A stretch of DNA of 64,000 nucleotides from Pantoea trifolii (lineage in GTDB: Bacteria; Pseudomonadota; Gammaproteobacteria; Enterobacterales; Enterobacteriaceae): assembly GCF_024506435.1 (NCBI RefSeq), contig NZ_JANIET010000001.1, positions 2,728,001 through 2,792,000 on the forward strand, in the 5' to 3' direction. Below are positions 9,859-18,077 of this stretch, piece by piece (position 1 is the stretch's first letter; every line of letters starts with the position of its first letter). The notes beneath the pieces are model-generated. The model made no database searches. It was not told where the DNA came from and saw nothing but the letters and a program-made list of their open reading frames with translations. The translations under genes were made by a program, and so were the position numbers.

Positions 9859-9970
9859 CCCCCTCACCCTGGCCCTCTCCCACTGGGAGAGGGAACCCTC
9901 CCCTGCATCATGCCTTTATGCACTCGCCGATCGGCACCCTCTCCTTTGGGAGAGGGTTGGGGTGAGGGGA
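9859..9970. repeat. Inverted pair of CCCTCACCCT / GGGTGAGGG palindromic repeats
   Basis: The left unit CCCTCACCCTGGCCCTCTCCC is followed by its own hairpin arm GGGAGAGGG. The right unit has CCCTCTCC-TTTGG-GAGAGGG and ends GGGGTGAGGGG. The two face each other across about 40 bases, as does the pair at 29168-29304. Its translation gives the spurious peptide motif PLPLGEG...PLGEGWGEG often seen as a false ORF. Confidence 0.85.
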
Positions 9971-9981
9971 ACATGACGCTC

Positions 9982-10028
9982 TGTGATTCTGTTCACAACT
10001 CTTTTAACGCCGACTTGTATGGTAGTAT
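9982..10028 (+). promoter_or_regulatory. CRP-dependent promoter of the rspB cluster
   Basis: TGTGA-TTCTGT-TCACA (9982-9997) is a perfect CRP consensus. A -10-like TATGGT (10018-10023) would put the start near 10030 and the CRP centre near -41, a class II arrangement. The overlapping GTATGGTAGTAT resembles operators of FadR-type GntR repressors, so RspR may bind here; that part is inference. Confidence 0.6.
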
Positions 10029-10073
10029 TTGTGCGCGTATTTTTTCATCATTGCATTCCCGTTGGAGTAGATG

Positions 10074-11084
10074 ATGAAAAGTGTAGTGATAGAGCAACCG
10101 GGTGAACTGGTACTAGCAGAGCGTCCACTGCCGCAACCCGCTGCAGGTGAAGTACGCGTGAAGGTGCAATTTGCCAGCATCTGCGGTTCCGATGTGCATA
10201 TCTGGCACGGTCACAATCCTTTCGCTAAATATCCACGCGTCATTGGTCACGAATTTTTTGGCCTGATCGATGCAGTCGGCGCTGACGTTGCCGCCAGCCG
10301 CATTGGCGAACGCGTGGCTGTCGATCCGGTTGTCAGCTGCGGTCACTGCTATCCCTGCTCCATTGGTCGCCCAAACGTCTGCAAAGAGTTGCAAGTGATT
10401 GGCGTGCACCGCGACGGCGGCTTTAGCGAATATGCCGTCGCACCAGCTAAAAACGCCTTCCGCCTGCCGGATAGCATTCCCGACAAACTCGCCAGCATGG
10501 TCGAACCTTTCACCATCGCGGCCAATATCACCGCCTTCCTCAAACCACAGCCAAACGATGTGGCGCTGATTTACGGTGCCGGTCCAATGGGCCTCACCGC
10601 CATTCAGGTGCTGAAAGGCGTATACGGCGTTGAACAGGTCTTGGTGGTTGATCGTCTGCCGGAACGTCTGGCGCTGGCGCAGGAAAACGGTGCCGATCAG
10701 GTGTTCAACAACAGCGAGATTCCATTAGCCGCGCAGCTGGAAGGCGTGCAGCCAACGCTGATTATTGATGCCGCCTGCCATCCGACGATTCTGGCCGAAG
10801 CCGCTGCCCTCGCCTCACCTGCAGCGCGTATCGGCCTGCTGGGCTTCTCTGGCGAGCCGTGCAGCATTACGCAGCAAAGTCTCACCAGTAAAGAGCTGTC
10901 GCTGTTCACCTCGCGCCTCAACAGCAATCGCTTCCCGCAGGTGATTGAGTGGATTGAGCAAGGCCAGATCCAGCCGGAGAAACTGGTGACGCACTATTTC
11001 TCGCTGGCCGAGGTGGAGCAAGCCATGACGCTGTTCGAAAAAGATCCCCGCACCTGCTGCAAAGTGATCCTACAAATGGGTTAA
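10074..11084 (+). CDS. rspB: RspB-like zinc-dependent alcohol/polyol dehydrogenase
   Basis: A 336-residue medium-chain zinc dehydrogenase that tracks E. coli RspB along its length. The GroES-like domain has CGSDVHIWHGH and GHEFFG, and the structural zinc cluster is DPVVSCGHCYPCSIGRPNVC (four cysteines, about residues 84-103). The Rossmann fold follows with YGAGPMG (about 165-171). The start is the second of two adjacent ATGs (10071 and 10074): GGAG lies 6 bases before the second, and homologues begin MKS. RspB-type enzymes are thought to oxidise a sugar acid such as L-gulonate or a relative; the exact substrate is unknown. It heads a four-gene cluster with a transporter, a mannonate-oxidoreductase-like enzyme and the repressor rspR. 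Its usual partner rspA is absent. Confidence 0.85.
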   Translation: MKSVVIEQPGELVLAERPLPQPAAGEVRVKVQFASICGSDVHIWHGHNPFAKYPRVIGHEFFGLIDAVGADVAASRIGERVAVDPVVSCGHCYPCSIGRPNVCKELQVIGVHRDGGFSEYAVAPAKNAFRLPDSIPDKLASMVEPFTIAANITAFLKPQPNDVALIYGAGPMGLTAIQVLKGVYGVEQVLVVDRLPERLALAQENGADQVFNNSEIPLAAQLEGVQPTLIIDAACHPTILAEAAALASPAARIGLLGFSGEPCSITQQSLTSKELSLFTSRLNSNRFPQVIEWIEQGQIQPEKLVTHYFSLAEVEQAMTLFEKDPRTCCKVILQMG

Positions 11085-11109
11085 GTTAACCCGCACACCA
11101 GGTGTCCCC

Positions 11110-11134
11110 ATGCCGGTCCCTTACCCGCCGGCAT
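11110..11134 (+). other. Intercistronic hairpin between rspB and the transporter gene
   Basis: ATGCCGG (11110-11116) pairs with CCGGCAT (11128-11134), followed by TATTAC rather than a T-run. It probably shapes relative expression or protects mRNA ends rather than ending transcription fully. Confidence 0.45.
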
Positions 11135-11167
11135 TATTACTATAAAAATGACGATGACGGAGTTTCT

Positions 11168-12451
11168 ATGTTTAAGAACCTGCGCTGGACCCTCGTACTG
11201 CTGTTGTTCCTGGTGTTTATGATCAACTACCTGGATCGTATCGCCCTCTCTCTGACCGTACCGCTGGTGGAAAAAGACCTGATGATCAACGCCGAACAGT
11301 TCGGCATGATTTTCGGCAGCTTCTTCTTCGGTTATGCCCTGTTCAACTTCATCGGTGGCTTAGCGACCGATAAATTCGGCCCGACTATCGTGCTCGGCAC
11401 CGCCGTTGGCATGTGGTCGCTGTTCTGCGGCCTGACCGCGATGGCGACCGGCTTCTGGTCGATGATGATTCTGCGCGTGCTGTTTGGCATGGCGGAAGGC
11501 CCCATCTCGGCGTCGGCGAACAAAGCGATTAACGGCTGGTTCCCGAAAAAACAGGCCGCCACCGCGATGGGTTTACTCAGCTCGGGTTCACCGCTGGGTG
11601 GCGCGGTTGCCGGCCCGATTGTGGGTTATCTGGCGCTGTCGTTCGGCTGGCGTCCGGCGTTTGTGGTTATCGCCGCGATTGGTTTTGTCTGGCTGGCGCT
11701 GTGGTTCTTCTTCGCGTCAGATAACCCGGCGAAAAGTAAGCGCGTATCGGCGGAAGAGCGTGCCTTGGTGGAAAAACTGAAAGCAGAAGAACCGGCTGAC
11801 GTGATCGACCCAAGCGGCAACGCGCACGGTTTGGGCTTCTATCTGCGCCAGCCGATCATTCTGGTCACCGCCTTTGCCTTCTTCTGCTACAACTACATTC
11901 TGTTCTTCTTCCTGAGCTGGTTCCCGGCGTATCTGGTGCAGGCGCACGGCCTCGACATCAAAGCGATGAGCATCACCACCATGATCCCGTGGATTGTTGG
12001 CTTCGTGGGCCTGGCATTGGGTGGCTGGATCTCCGATAAGATTTTCAACATCACCGGCAAGCTGCTGCTTTCACGAAAAATTGTGCTGGTGGTTTCACTT
12101 ACCGCCGCCGCGATTTGCGTGGCGCTGGCAGGTACGATAAAAGAGGTCAACTCGGCGGTGATCATGATGTCGATCTCCATCTTCTTCCTCTACATCACCG
12201 GCGCGATTTACTGGGCGATTGTGCAGGATGTGGTGCATAAAAGCCGTGTCGGCAGCATCAGTGGCTTTATCCATCTGATTGGTAGCCTGTCAGGCGTGAT
12301 CGGCCCAGTGGTGACGGGCTTCATCGTGCAGCACTCCGGTAAGTTTGACAGCGCCTTCATCCTCGCAGGTGCGGTGGCAGGCGTCGGTGCGCTGCTGGTG
12401 CTGCTGGTAATTCGCGAACCCAAGGCCAACAATAAACCGGTTTCAGTGTAA
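11168..12451 (+). CDS. MFS transporter, anion:cation symporter (hexuronate/sugar-acid) type
   Basis: A 427-residue protein with 12 predicted membrane segments. MINYLDRIALSLTVPL in helix 1 is typical of the ACS family (ExuT, GudP, LgoT-like), and the loop 2-3 motif GGLATDKFGPT follows at about 63-73. The ATG at 11168 has GACGGAG 6-7 bases upstream; the frame runs 22 codons further up but without a ribosome site. These symporters import hexuronates, hexonates or aldarates with protons. The place between rspB and a mannonate-oxidoreductase-like gene points to uptake of a sugar acid handled by those enzymes. E. coli has the transporter gene ydfJ in the equivalent rsp neighbourhood; I do not claim orthology. 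Confidence 0.8.
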   Translation: MFKNLRWTLVLLLFLVFMINYLDRIALSLTVPLVEKDLMINAEQFGMIFGSFFFGYALFNFIGGLATDKFGPTIVLGTAVGMWSLFCGLTAMATGFWSMMILRVLFGMAEGPISASANKAINGWFPKKQAATAMGLLSSGSPLGGAVAGPIVGYLALSFGWRPAFVVIAAIGFVWLALWFFFASDNPAKSKRVSAEERALVEKLKAEEPADVIDPSGNAHGLGFYLRQPIILVTAFAFFCYNYILFFFLSWFPAYLVQAHGLDIKAMSITTMIPWIVGFVGLALGGWISDKIFNITGKLLLSRKIVLVVSLTAAAICVALAGTIKEVNSAVIMMSISIFFLYITGAIYWAIVQDVVHKSRVGSISGFIHLIGSLSGVIGPVVTGFIVQHSGKFDSAFILAGAVAGVGALLVLLVIREPKANNKPVSV

Positions 12452-12456
12452 ATCTC

Positions 12457-12477
12457 ATGGGGCGCTGAGCGCCCCAT
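12457..12477 (+). other. Perfect intercistronic hairpin
   Basis: ATGGGGCGC (12457-12465) pairs perfectly with GCGCCCCAT (12469-12477) around a TGA loop, just before the ribosome site of the next gene. No T-run follows. It is likely an mRNA processing or stability element inside the operon. Confidence 0.5.
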
Positions 12478-12495
12478 TTGCCAAAAGGAATGACT

Positions 12496-13956
12496 ATGTT
12501 AGAGCTTGAACGCCTCCCCGCTGATGTCCAACGTCCCGCTTACGATCGCAGCCAACTCAAAACCCGCATGGTGCACATCGGCTTTGGTGCCTTCCATCGT
12601 GCGCATCAGGCGCTGGCAACCGATAAGCTGGCGGCACAGGGCAGCGATTGGGGTTACTGCGAAGTGAATCTCAACAGCGGCACGCTGATTCAGGCGCTGC
12701 GTCAGCAGGATCTGCTCTACACGCTGACCGAAATGGCCGATGAGAGTTTACACACGCGCGTGATTGGCGTGGTGACGCAAGCGCTGCATGGCAAAGGCGA
12801 CGGCATTGATTCAGTGATTGAGGCGATGAGCCAGCCGGATGTGGCGATTGTCTCGATGACCGTGACCGAGAAAGGTTATTGCTACATGCCCTCGAGCGGC
12901 AAGCTCAATCCCGATCATCCCGATATTGTGCACGACATCGCGAATCCCACCGAGCCACGCTCGTTGCCCGGCCTGATTCTGGCGGCCATTATCCGCCGCC
13001 GCGAACGTCATCTGCCGCCGTTTAGCGTGATGTCCTGCGACAACATGCCGGAAAACGGCCATGTCACGCGCAACGTGATCACCCAGCTGGCCGAGCGCCA
13101 CAGCGCTGAACTGGCGGAGTATATCCAGACGCACATCACCTTCCCTTCAACCATGGTCGATCGCATCGTCCCGGCCATGACCGATGCAGCGTTCGACACG
13201 CTGGCGGAACGTTTGGGCAGCCGCGATCCGGTGGCGGTTGAAGCCGAACCGTTTTTCCAGTGGGTCATCGAAGACAACTTCGTTAACGGACGTCCGGCGT
13301 GGGAAAACGCCGGTGCGGAGCTGGTCAGCGATGTGCTGCCGTTCGAAGAGATGAAGCTGCGGATGCTCAACGGCAGCCACTCGTTCCTCGCCTATCTCGG
13401 TTTTCTCGCCGGTTATGAGCACATCAGCGATTGCATGGCCGATGCCAGCTATCGTGCGGCGGCACGCGCGCTGATGTTGCAGGATCAGGCGCCGACGCTG
13501 CACACGCAGGGCGTCGATCTCGAAGCCTATGCCGATTCACTGATTGCGCGTTACGAGAATCGCGCCATCAAACATCGCACCTATCAAATCGCCACCGATG
13601 GCACGCAGAAGCTGCCGCAGCGTCTGCTGGATAGCGCACGCTGGCATCTGCGCAACGGCACCTCCTGCGATTTCGTGTTGCTGGGCGTGGCAGGCTGGAT
13701 GCGCTACGTCAGCGGCGTGGATGAGCAAGGCCAGGCCATTGAGATTCGCGATCCGCTGAAAGATCAGCTGGCAAATATCGTGGCTAACAGTGATGACGGT
13801 GCAGATCGTGTTAAAGCGTTGCTCGGCCTAACTGCCGTGTTTGGCGACGATCTGCTTCAGCAGCCGGCCTTTGTCTCACGCGTGACCGAACTCTATCTGC
13901 AGCTGGTGCAACAGGGTGCGCGCGCCACGGTGCAAAGCCTCGTCACACAAGGCTAA
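12496..13956 (+). CDS. Mannitol-dehydrogenase family oxidoreductase, YdfI-like (UxuB/mannonate oxidoreductase group)
   Basis: A 486-residue protein, the same length as E. coli YdfI. It belongs to the long-chain mannitol dehydrogenase family (MtlK, UxuB, UxaB, YdfI). The N-terminal Rossmann fold has HIGFGAFHRAHQAL (about residues 26-39). The family helical domain carries the catalytic region KLRMLNGSHSFLAYLG, with Lys-Asn-His typical of the group. The start at 12496 is favoured because AAAAGGA lies 6 bases upstream; the ATG at 12490 directly abuts that site. The expected reaction is interconversion of a ketose acid such as fructuronate and a hexonate, with NAD. The cluster partners rspB, the transporter and rspR suggest one catabolic route. 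Confidence 0.82.
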   Translation: MLELERLPADVQRPAYDRSQLKTRMVHIGFGAFHRAHQALATDKLAAQGSDWGYCEVNLNSGTLIQALRQQDLLYTLTEMADESLHTRVIGVVTQALHGKGDGIDSVIEAMSQPDVAIVSMTVTEKGYCYMPSSGKLNPDHPDIVHDIANPTEPRSLPGLILAAIIRRRERHLPPFSVMSCDNMPENGHVTRNVITQLAERHSAELAEYIQTHITFPSTMVDRIVPAMTDAAFDTLAERLGSRDPVAVEAEPFFQWVIEDNFVNGRPAWENAGAELVSDVLPFEEMKLRMLNGSHSFLAYLGFLAGYEHISDCMADASYRAAARALMLQDQAPTLHTQGVDLEAYADSLIARYENRAIKHRTYQIATDGTQKLPQRLLDSARWHLRNGTSCDFVLLGVAGWMRYVSGVDEQGQAIEIRDPLKDQLANIVANSDDGADRVKALLGLTAVFGDDLLQQPAFVSRVTELYLQLVQQGARATVQSLVTQG

Positions 13957-14017
13957 GCGCCTGCACAAATGTGTAGCGCAGACGCAGCGCGCTGATTAGA
14001 CTGAACCTTTCTTAACG

Positions 14018-14035
14018 GGCTGGCAGATGCCAGCC
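14018..14035. promoter_or_regulatory. Palindrome just upstream of rspR
   Basis: GGCTGGCA-GA-TGCCAGCC is an 8-base perfect inverted repeat, 20 bases before the rspR start. It may be a hairpin in the mRNA or an operator; nothing in the sequence decides which. Confidence 0.35.
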
Positions 14036-14054
14036 GTAATACGGATATTGCTGC

Positions 14055-14741
14055 ATGTCGACTGCCTATACCATAACCACCAGCGAACCGGTAAATCAGC
14101 AGATCTATCGTTATCTGCGTAAAGATATTGTGACCTGCGTTATACATCCGGGCTCGCTGCTGTCGGAGAAGGAAGTGTCGGCGCGTTTTAACGTATCGCG
14201 TCAGCCGGTACGTGAAGCTTTCATCAAGCTGGCGGAAGCCGGACTGGTGCAGGTGTTACCGCAGCGCGGCACCTTCGTACGCAAAATCTCTGCCCAACGC
14301 GTGGCCGACGGCCGCTTTATCCGTGAAGCGGTAGAGATCGCCGTGGTACGCCGCGCCGCGCAGGAGATTGGTGCCAGCGGATTGATGGCGCTGGAGCACA
14401 ACCTGCAACTGCAGCGTCTCGCCGCCGAACGTCATGACAGCCAGGCCTTCTTAGGACTGGATGATGAGTTTCACCGTCTGATTGCGGAAGGGATTAACTG
14501 CCTGCTGGCGTGGGAAACGGTGGAGAACATCAAAGCGGCTATGGACCGCGTGCGCTTTCTGACCCTGAGCGAAGTGTCACCGCCGGAGCGTTTGATTCAG
14601 CAGCATGAAGATATCTATAACGCGTTGAAAGCGCATGATGTTGACGCGGCTGAAAGCGCGATGCGTCGTCATCTACAGGAGATGATTTTGACCATTACGC
14701 CGATTGCCGAGCGTAATAGTGAGTGGTTCGAAGCGCCTTGA
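14055..14741 (+). CDS. rspR: RspR, GntR-family (FadR subfamily) transcriptional regulator
   Basis: A 228-residue repressor, the same length and clearly the same protein as E. coli RspR (YdfH). The winged helix-turn-helix occupies residues about 13-80 (NQQIYRYLRKDIV ... KEVSARFNVSRQPVREAFIKL). The C-terminal all-helical FCD effector domain has FLGLDDEFHRLIAEG and ends with the helix containing MRRHLQEM. The FCD domain binds a metal and a sugar-acid ligand in related proteins. In E. coli RspR represses rspAB. Here it follows rspB, the transporter and the YdfI-like gene on the same strand, so it probably controls this cluster; the promoter near 10018 is the likely target. Confidence 0.88.
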   Translation: MSTAYTITTSEPVNQQIYRYLRKDIVTCVIHPGSLLSEKEVSARFNVSRQPVREAFIKLAEAGLVQVLPQRGTFVRKISAQRVADGRFIREAVEIAVVRRAAQEIGASGLMALEHNLQLQRLAAERHDSQAFLGLDDEFHRLIAEGINCLLAWETVENIKAAMDRVRFLTLSEVSPPERLIQQHEDIYNALKAHDVDAAESAMRRHLQEMILTITPIAERNSEWFEAP

Positions 14742-14745
14742 TTTA

Positions 14746-14884
14746 GTGCTCGCTGTCCCCCTCCTCGGTCCTCCCCCATTAATGGGGGAGGAAGATGCTG
14801 CAATATGTAAGTGTTGAAGCAGCATGTGGCAGCATCCCCTTCCCCCGCTCGCGGGGGAAGGCCGGGATGGGGGACAGCGAGCAC
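14746..14884. repeat. 139-bp compound inverted-repeat element, copy 1
   Basis: The outer arms are perfect complements: GTGCTCGCTGTCCCCC (14746-14761) and GGGGGACAGCGAGCAC (14869-14884). Inside lie two further hairpins, CCTCCCCCATTAATGGGGGAGG and one on TTCCCCCGCTCGCGGGGGAA, plus paired GATGCTGC/GCAGCATC. It sits between the convergent ends of rspR and fbaB. A second copy lies at 45982-46140. Confidence 0.9.
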
Positions 14885-14897
14885 AGCCCCCACTCAA

Positions 14898-15950
14898 TCA
14901 GGCAATGGTCACATCTTTCGACAGATAAACATCCTGCACCGCATTAATCAGCTGCACGCCCTCTTTCAACGTCTTCTTGAACGCCTTGCGCCCCAGAATC
15001 AATCCCATGCCGCCGGCTCGTTTGTTGATCACCGCCGTGCGCACTGACTCCGCGATATCCGTTTCCCCGGCAGAAGCGCCGCCAGAGTTGATCAATCCCG
15101 CGCGCCCCATATAGCAGTTCGCCAGTTGGTAACGCACCAAATCAATTGGGTTCTCGCTGGTCAGCTTGCTGTAGACGCGTTCATCGGTGTGACCAAACTT
15201 CACCGCGTTATAGCCGCCATTATTCTCCGCCATCTTCTGCTTCACAATATCCGCACCAATGGTCGCCGCCAGATGGTTGGCCTGGCCGGTTAAATCGGCG
15301 CTAGCGTGATAATCGACGCCGTCTTTCTTGAACGCGTCATTACGCAGATAAGCCCACAGCACCGTCACCATTCCCAGCTCGTGCGCGCGTTCAAAGGCCG
15401 CCGAGATCTCTTCAATCTGACGACGCGATTGCTCGGAGCCAAAATAAATGGTGGCGCCAACCGCCACCGCACCCAGATTAAAGGCCTGCTCAACGCTGGC
15501 GTACAGCGTCTGATCATATTGCGTCGGATAGCTCAGGGTTTCATTGTGGTTTAGCTTCACCATAAACGGAATGCGGTGCGCATAACGGCGTGAAACCGCG
15601 GCCAGCACGCCGTAAGTGGAGGCCACACAGTTACAGCCGGCTTCAATCGCCAGCTCAACGATGTTTTTCGGGTCGAAATAAGCCGGGTTAGCGGCAAAGG
15701 AAGCACCCGCTGAGTGCTCAACACCCTGATCGACCGGCAGAATCGACAAATAGCCGGTGCCGGCTAAACGTCCGGTGTTGTACAACGTTTGCATGTTGCG
15801 CAGTACGGTGGGAGAACGATTGTTGTCGATCATCACGCGATCAACATAATCCGCGCCTGGTAAATAGAGGCTATCCGCTGGAATGGTCATGCAGCGATGT
15901 TGAAGAAGGCTGTCCGCCTCTTTGCCCAATAACTGTACGATGTCCGTCAT
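14898..15950 (-). CDS. fbaB: FbaB, class I fructose-bisphosphate aldolase (DhnA type)
   Basis: A 350-residue aldolase nearly identical in layout to E. coli FbaB. It cleaves fructose 1,6-bisphosphate to dihydroxyacetone phosphate and glyceraldehyde 3-phosphate through a Schiff base, chiefly during gluconeogenesis. Typical stretches are [17 protein letters not shown] (about residues 69-85), [13 protein letters not shown] (about 131-143) and [16 protein letters not shown] (about 232-247), which includes the Schiff-base lysine region, then the C-terminal phosphate-binding loop GRKAFKK. AGGAG lies 6 bases before the ATG. It is transcribed alone. An 8-base perfect hairpin (16006-16032) stands between it and thiD. 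Confidence 0.95.
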   Translation of the reverse strand: MTDIVQLLGKEADSLLQHRCMTIPADSLYLPGADYVDRVMIDNNRSPTVLRNMQTLYNTGRLAGTGYLSILPVDQGVEHSAGASFAANPAYFDPKNIVELAIEAGCNCVASTYGVLAAVSRRYAHRIPFMVKLNHNETLSYPTQYDQTLYASVEQAFNLGAVAVGATIYFGSEQSRRQIEEISAAFERAHELGMVTVLWAYLRNDAFKKDGVDYHASADLTGQANHLAATIGADIVKQKMAENNGGYNAVKFGHTDERVYSKLTSENPIDLVRYQLANCYMGRAGLINSGGASAGETDIAESVRTAVINKRAGGMGLILGRKAFKKTLKEGVQLINAVQDVYLSKDVTIA

Positions 15951-16005
15951 GTTCGCTCCTGATAAATGGCTGGATTGGAACCGGCCAATGCCGATTCGCC
16001 CCCAA

Positions 16006-16032
16006 CAGCCTGGACCGGAAAACGCCAGGCTG
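16006..16032 (-). other. Hairpin between thiD and fbaB
   Basis: CAGCCTGG (16006-16013) pairs perfectly with CCAGGCTG (16025-16032). No T-run follows on the minus strand, so it is a weak terminator of thiMD at best, or a leader structure of fbaB. Confidence 0.35.
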
Positions 16033-16097
16033 GCAAATTGCTGACTCCATTTTTCAGACGGATGCGCAGTGAAAAAGCGGCAATCTGGCGTTACGCC

Positions 16098-16898
16098 CTA
16101 CCACCATTGATGGAAATGGTGCACCGGCCCAATGCCTTTGCCGACCTCCAGCGAATCGGCGTGCAACAGCGCCTGTTGTAGCCACGCCTTGGCTTCGGCC
16201 ACCGTTGCCGCCCAATCATCATGACGCGGACGCAACGCCGCCAGCGCGGCGGAGAGCGAGCAACCGGTGCCGTGCGTGTGGCGTGTGTTAACACGCGGCG
16301 CGGTAAAGCGCTGGCGTCCTTCGCGCGTGATTAGCCAGTCCGGGCTTTCGGCATCGCTGAGATGTCCGCCCTTCATCAGCACCGCTTCACAGCCAAGATC
16401 GAGCAGCGCATCGCCCTGCTGCAACATGGTTTTCTCATCCTGCGCCATCGCGCGTCCCAGCAGCGCGGCGGCTTCCGGCAGGTTTGGCGTGATCAGCGAC
16501 ACCTGCGGCAGCAGCAATTCGCGCACGCTGGCTACCGCATCTGGCGACAGCAGCGCATCGCCGCTTTTGGCAATCATCACCGTATCCAGCACCACAAACG
16601 GCAGGCTGGCCCGTTTCAGCCGCTCGGCGACCACCTCGACTATCGCGGTTTCGGACAACATGCCGATCTTCGCGGCATCAATGCGCACATCATCCAGCAC
16701 CGAATCGAGCTGTGCGCCGACAAAATCAGGTTCGATGCGATAGACCGATTGCACGCCACAGGTGTTTTGCGCCACCAGCGCGGTAATAACGCTGGTGCCA
16801 TAAGCACCCAATGCGGAGAAGGCTTTGAGGTCGGCCTGAATACCCGCGCCGCCGCTGGGATCGGTGCCAGCAATGGTCAATGCGTTGATGCGTTTCAT
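16098..16898 (-). CDS. thiD: ThiD, hydroxymethylpyrimidine (phosphate) kinase
   Basis: A 266-residue ribokinase-fold kinase, the same length as E. coli ThiD. It phosphorylates HMP and then HMP-P to HMP-PP for thiamine synthesis and salvage. Visible motifs are the N-terminal [18 protein letters not shown] (substrate and glycine-rich region, residues 7-24), [10 protein letters not shown] near residue 107, and the catalytic anion hole [14 protein letters not shown] near residue 210. The start is the ATG at 16896-16898, which overlaps the thiM stop as ATGA, so it is translationally coupled. Both genes lie under the TPP riboswitch upstream of thiM. Confidence 0.95.
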   Translation of the reverse strand: MKRINALTIAGTDPSGGAGIQADLKAFSALGAYGTSVITALVAQNTCGVQSVYRIEPDFVGAQLDSVLDDVRIDAAKIGMLSETAIVEVVAERLKRASLPFVVLDTVMIAKSGDALLSPDAVASVRELLLPQVSLITPNLPEAAALLGRAMAQDEKTMLQQGDALLDLGCEAVLMKGGHLSDAESPDWLITREGRQRFTAPRVNTRHTHGTGCSLSAALAALRPRHDDWAATVAEAKAWLQQALLHADSLEVGKGIGPVHHFHQWW

Positions 16899-17680
16899 GC
16901 TTTCACCTCCAGCGTCCACAGCGTATCGAGGAAGGCAGCAACAAAGCTGCCCGGCCCGGCGACCTGGCGTGCTGTCAGCTCACCGGCCAGCGACATCACG
17001 CGGCACGCCGCTGCCACATGTTGCAGGCGATCGCCAGGCAAGCTAGTGAAGGCCGCAGCCACTGCCGACAATGCGCAACCGGTGCCAACCACGCGCGTCA
17101 TCAGCGGGCTGCCGCCGGGGATTGCCAGGGTACGCGCGCCATCGGTGACGTAATCGACTTCACCGGTCACCGCCACAACGGTGTGGTAATCACGCGCCAG
17201 CTGCTGGGCGGCGCTCAGCGCGGCATCGGTTTGATGCAGGCTGTCCACGCCGCGTCCGCCGCTTGCCTGATGCGCCAGGGCGAGAATTTCTGAAGCGTTA
17301 CCGCGAATCGCCGCAGGTTGCAGGCTCAGCAGCTGCTGGCAGAAGGTGGTGCGCAGCGTTAATGCGCCGACCGCCACCGGATCCAGCGTCCACGGCGTGC
17401 CTGCCGCTTGCGCTGCTTGCACCGCCGCCAACATCGCATCACGACGATCGCAGGTTAAGGTGCCTACGTTGATCAACACCGCATCGGCAAAACCGGCAAA
17501 CTGCGCCGCTTCATCGGGGTCGATCACCATCGCGGGCGAAGCTTGCAGTGCCAGCAGCACGTTGGCGGTAAAGGTTTGCACTACGTCATTGGTCATGCAG
17601 TGCACCAGCGGCGCTTGCTGACGCAGCAGTTGCAAAGAGTGCGCGAGTTGCGCGGGGGAAAGAAGGTCAGGCTGTTTCAT
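16895..17680 (-). CDS. thiM: ThiM, hydroxyethylthiazole kinase
   Basis: A 261-residue salvage kinase that phosphorylates 4-methyl-5-(2-hydroxyethyl)thiazole (E. coli ThiM 262). Key regions are [20 protein letters not shown] (about residues 26-45), LDPVAVGA (about 109-116), [11 protein letters not shown] (about 133-143) and [10 protein letters not shown] (about 198-207), the last holding the catalytic Cys and anion hole of the family. Its ATG follows GGGAG and lies downstream of a complete TPP riboswitch. It is the first gene of thiMD. Confidence 0.95.
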   Translation of the reverse strand: MKQPDLLSPAQLAHSLQLLRQQAPLVHCMTNDVVQTFTANVLLALQASPAMVIDPDEAAQFAGFADAVLINVGTLTCDRRDAMLAAVQAAQAAGTPWTLDPVAVGALTLRTTFCQQLLSLQPAAIRGNASEILALAHQASGGRGVDSLHQTDAALSAAQQLARDYHTVVAVTGEVDYVTDGARTLAIPGGSPLMTRVVGTGCALSAVAAAFTSLPGDRLQHVAAACRVMSLAGELTARQVAGPGSFVAAFLDTLWTLEVKA

Positions 17681-17726
17681 AAGGCTCCCAACCGGCGATC
17701 AAGAAGGCGAATGCGGTCAGGCATCT

Positions 17727-17803
17727 GACTTCCCTACGCTGGCATTATCCAGATCAGGTCGGCGGGTGTATCTCAGCCCTGTATTAGAGGGGCACCCCGA
17801 GTC
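17727..17803 (-). promoter_or_regulatory. TPP (THI-element) riboswitch upstream of thiM
   Basis: Read on the minus strand, the element starts GACTCGGGGTGCCCC, continues GGGCTGAGATACACCCG and ACCTGATCTGGATAATGCC, and ends AGCGTAGGGAAGTC. These are the conserved P1 to P5 segments of the THI box, including the CUGAGA pyrimidine-sensing bulge. The ribosome site of thiM is 40 bases further on, so control by sequestering it is likely, as for E. coli thiM. Confidence 0.95.
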
Positions 17804-17977
17804 AAAACTACGTTGGCGAGCATAGGGAACAAGCCAGATTAAAGCAAGCTATCGACACTTTGCCTGTGGATCTTGCTCGCAAATTTACATTTTACAGGTT
17901 CATCTAACTGATTGAATAAACTCCTTAAAAACCCTTCTTTTTGCGTGCCATGTCATACTTTGTAATAAACCCCATTG

Positions 17978-18000
17978 ATAATTCGCGTCGCGAAAAATAG
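17978..18000 (+). promoter_or_regulatory. Candidate NagC-type operator upstream of chiP
   Basis: ATAATTCGCG-T-CGCGAAAAATAG holds a perfect 6-1-6 inverted repeat TTCGCG-T-CGCGAA (17982-17994) with A/T flanks, the general shape of NagC/Mlc sites. chiP in E. coli is repressed by NagC. The gap 17804-18077 is otherwise AT-rich without a gene. Confidence 0.45.
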
Positions 18001-18077
18001 CATCCCTCGCAACTTGTTTCATGACGAAACAATACGGATTTATTAATTGTTCATGGAAGTATCACGGAGGATTTGCT

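Noticed and set aside
9832..10074. An 80-codon plus-strand frame with PLPLGEG and PLGEGWGEG
   Set aside because: Its sequence is the translation of the palindromic repeat pair; it has no ribosome site and runs into the rspB promoter.
9720..14884. Genomic island integrated at tRNA-Asn
   Set aside because: No integrase, no duplicated tRNA 3' end and no phage genes were seen; the cluster has the same base style as its neighbours.
14669..14897. Two overlapping minus-strand frames of 74 codons
   Set aside because: They are translations of the inverted-repeat element and the antisense of rspR.
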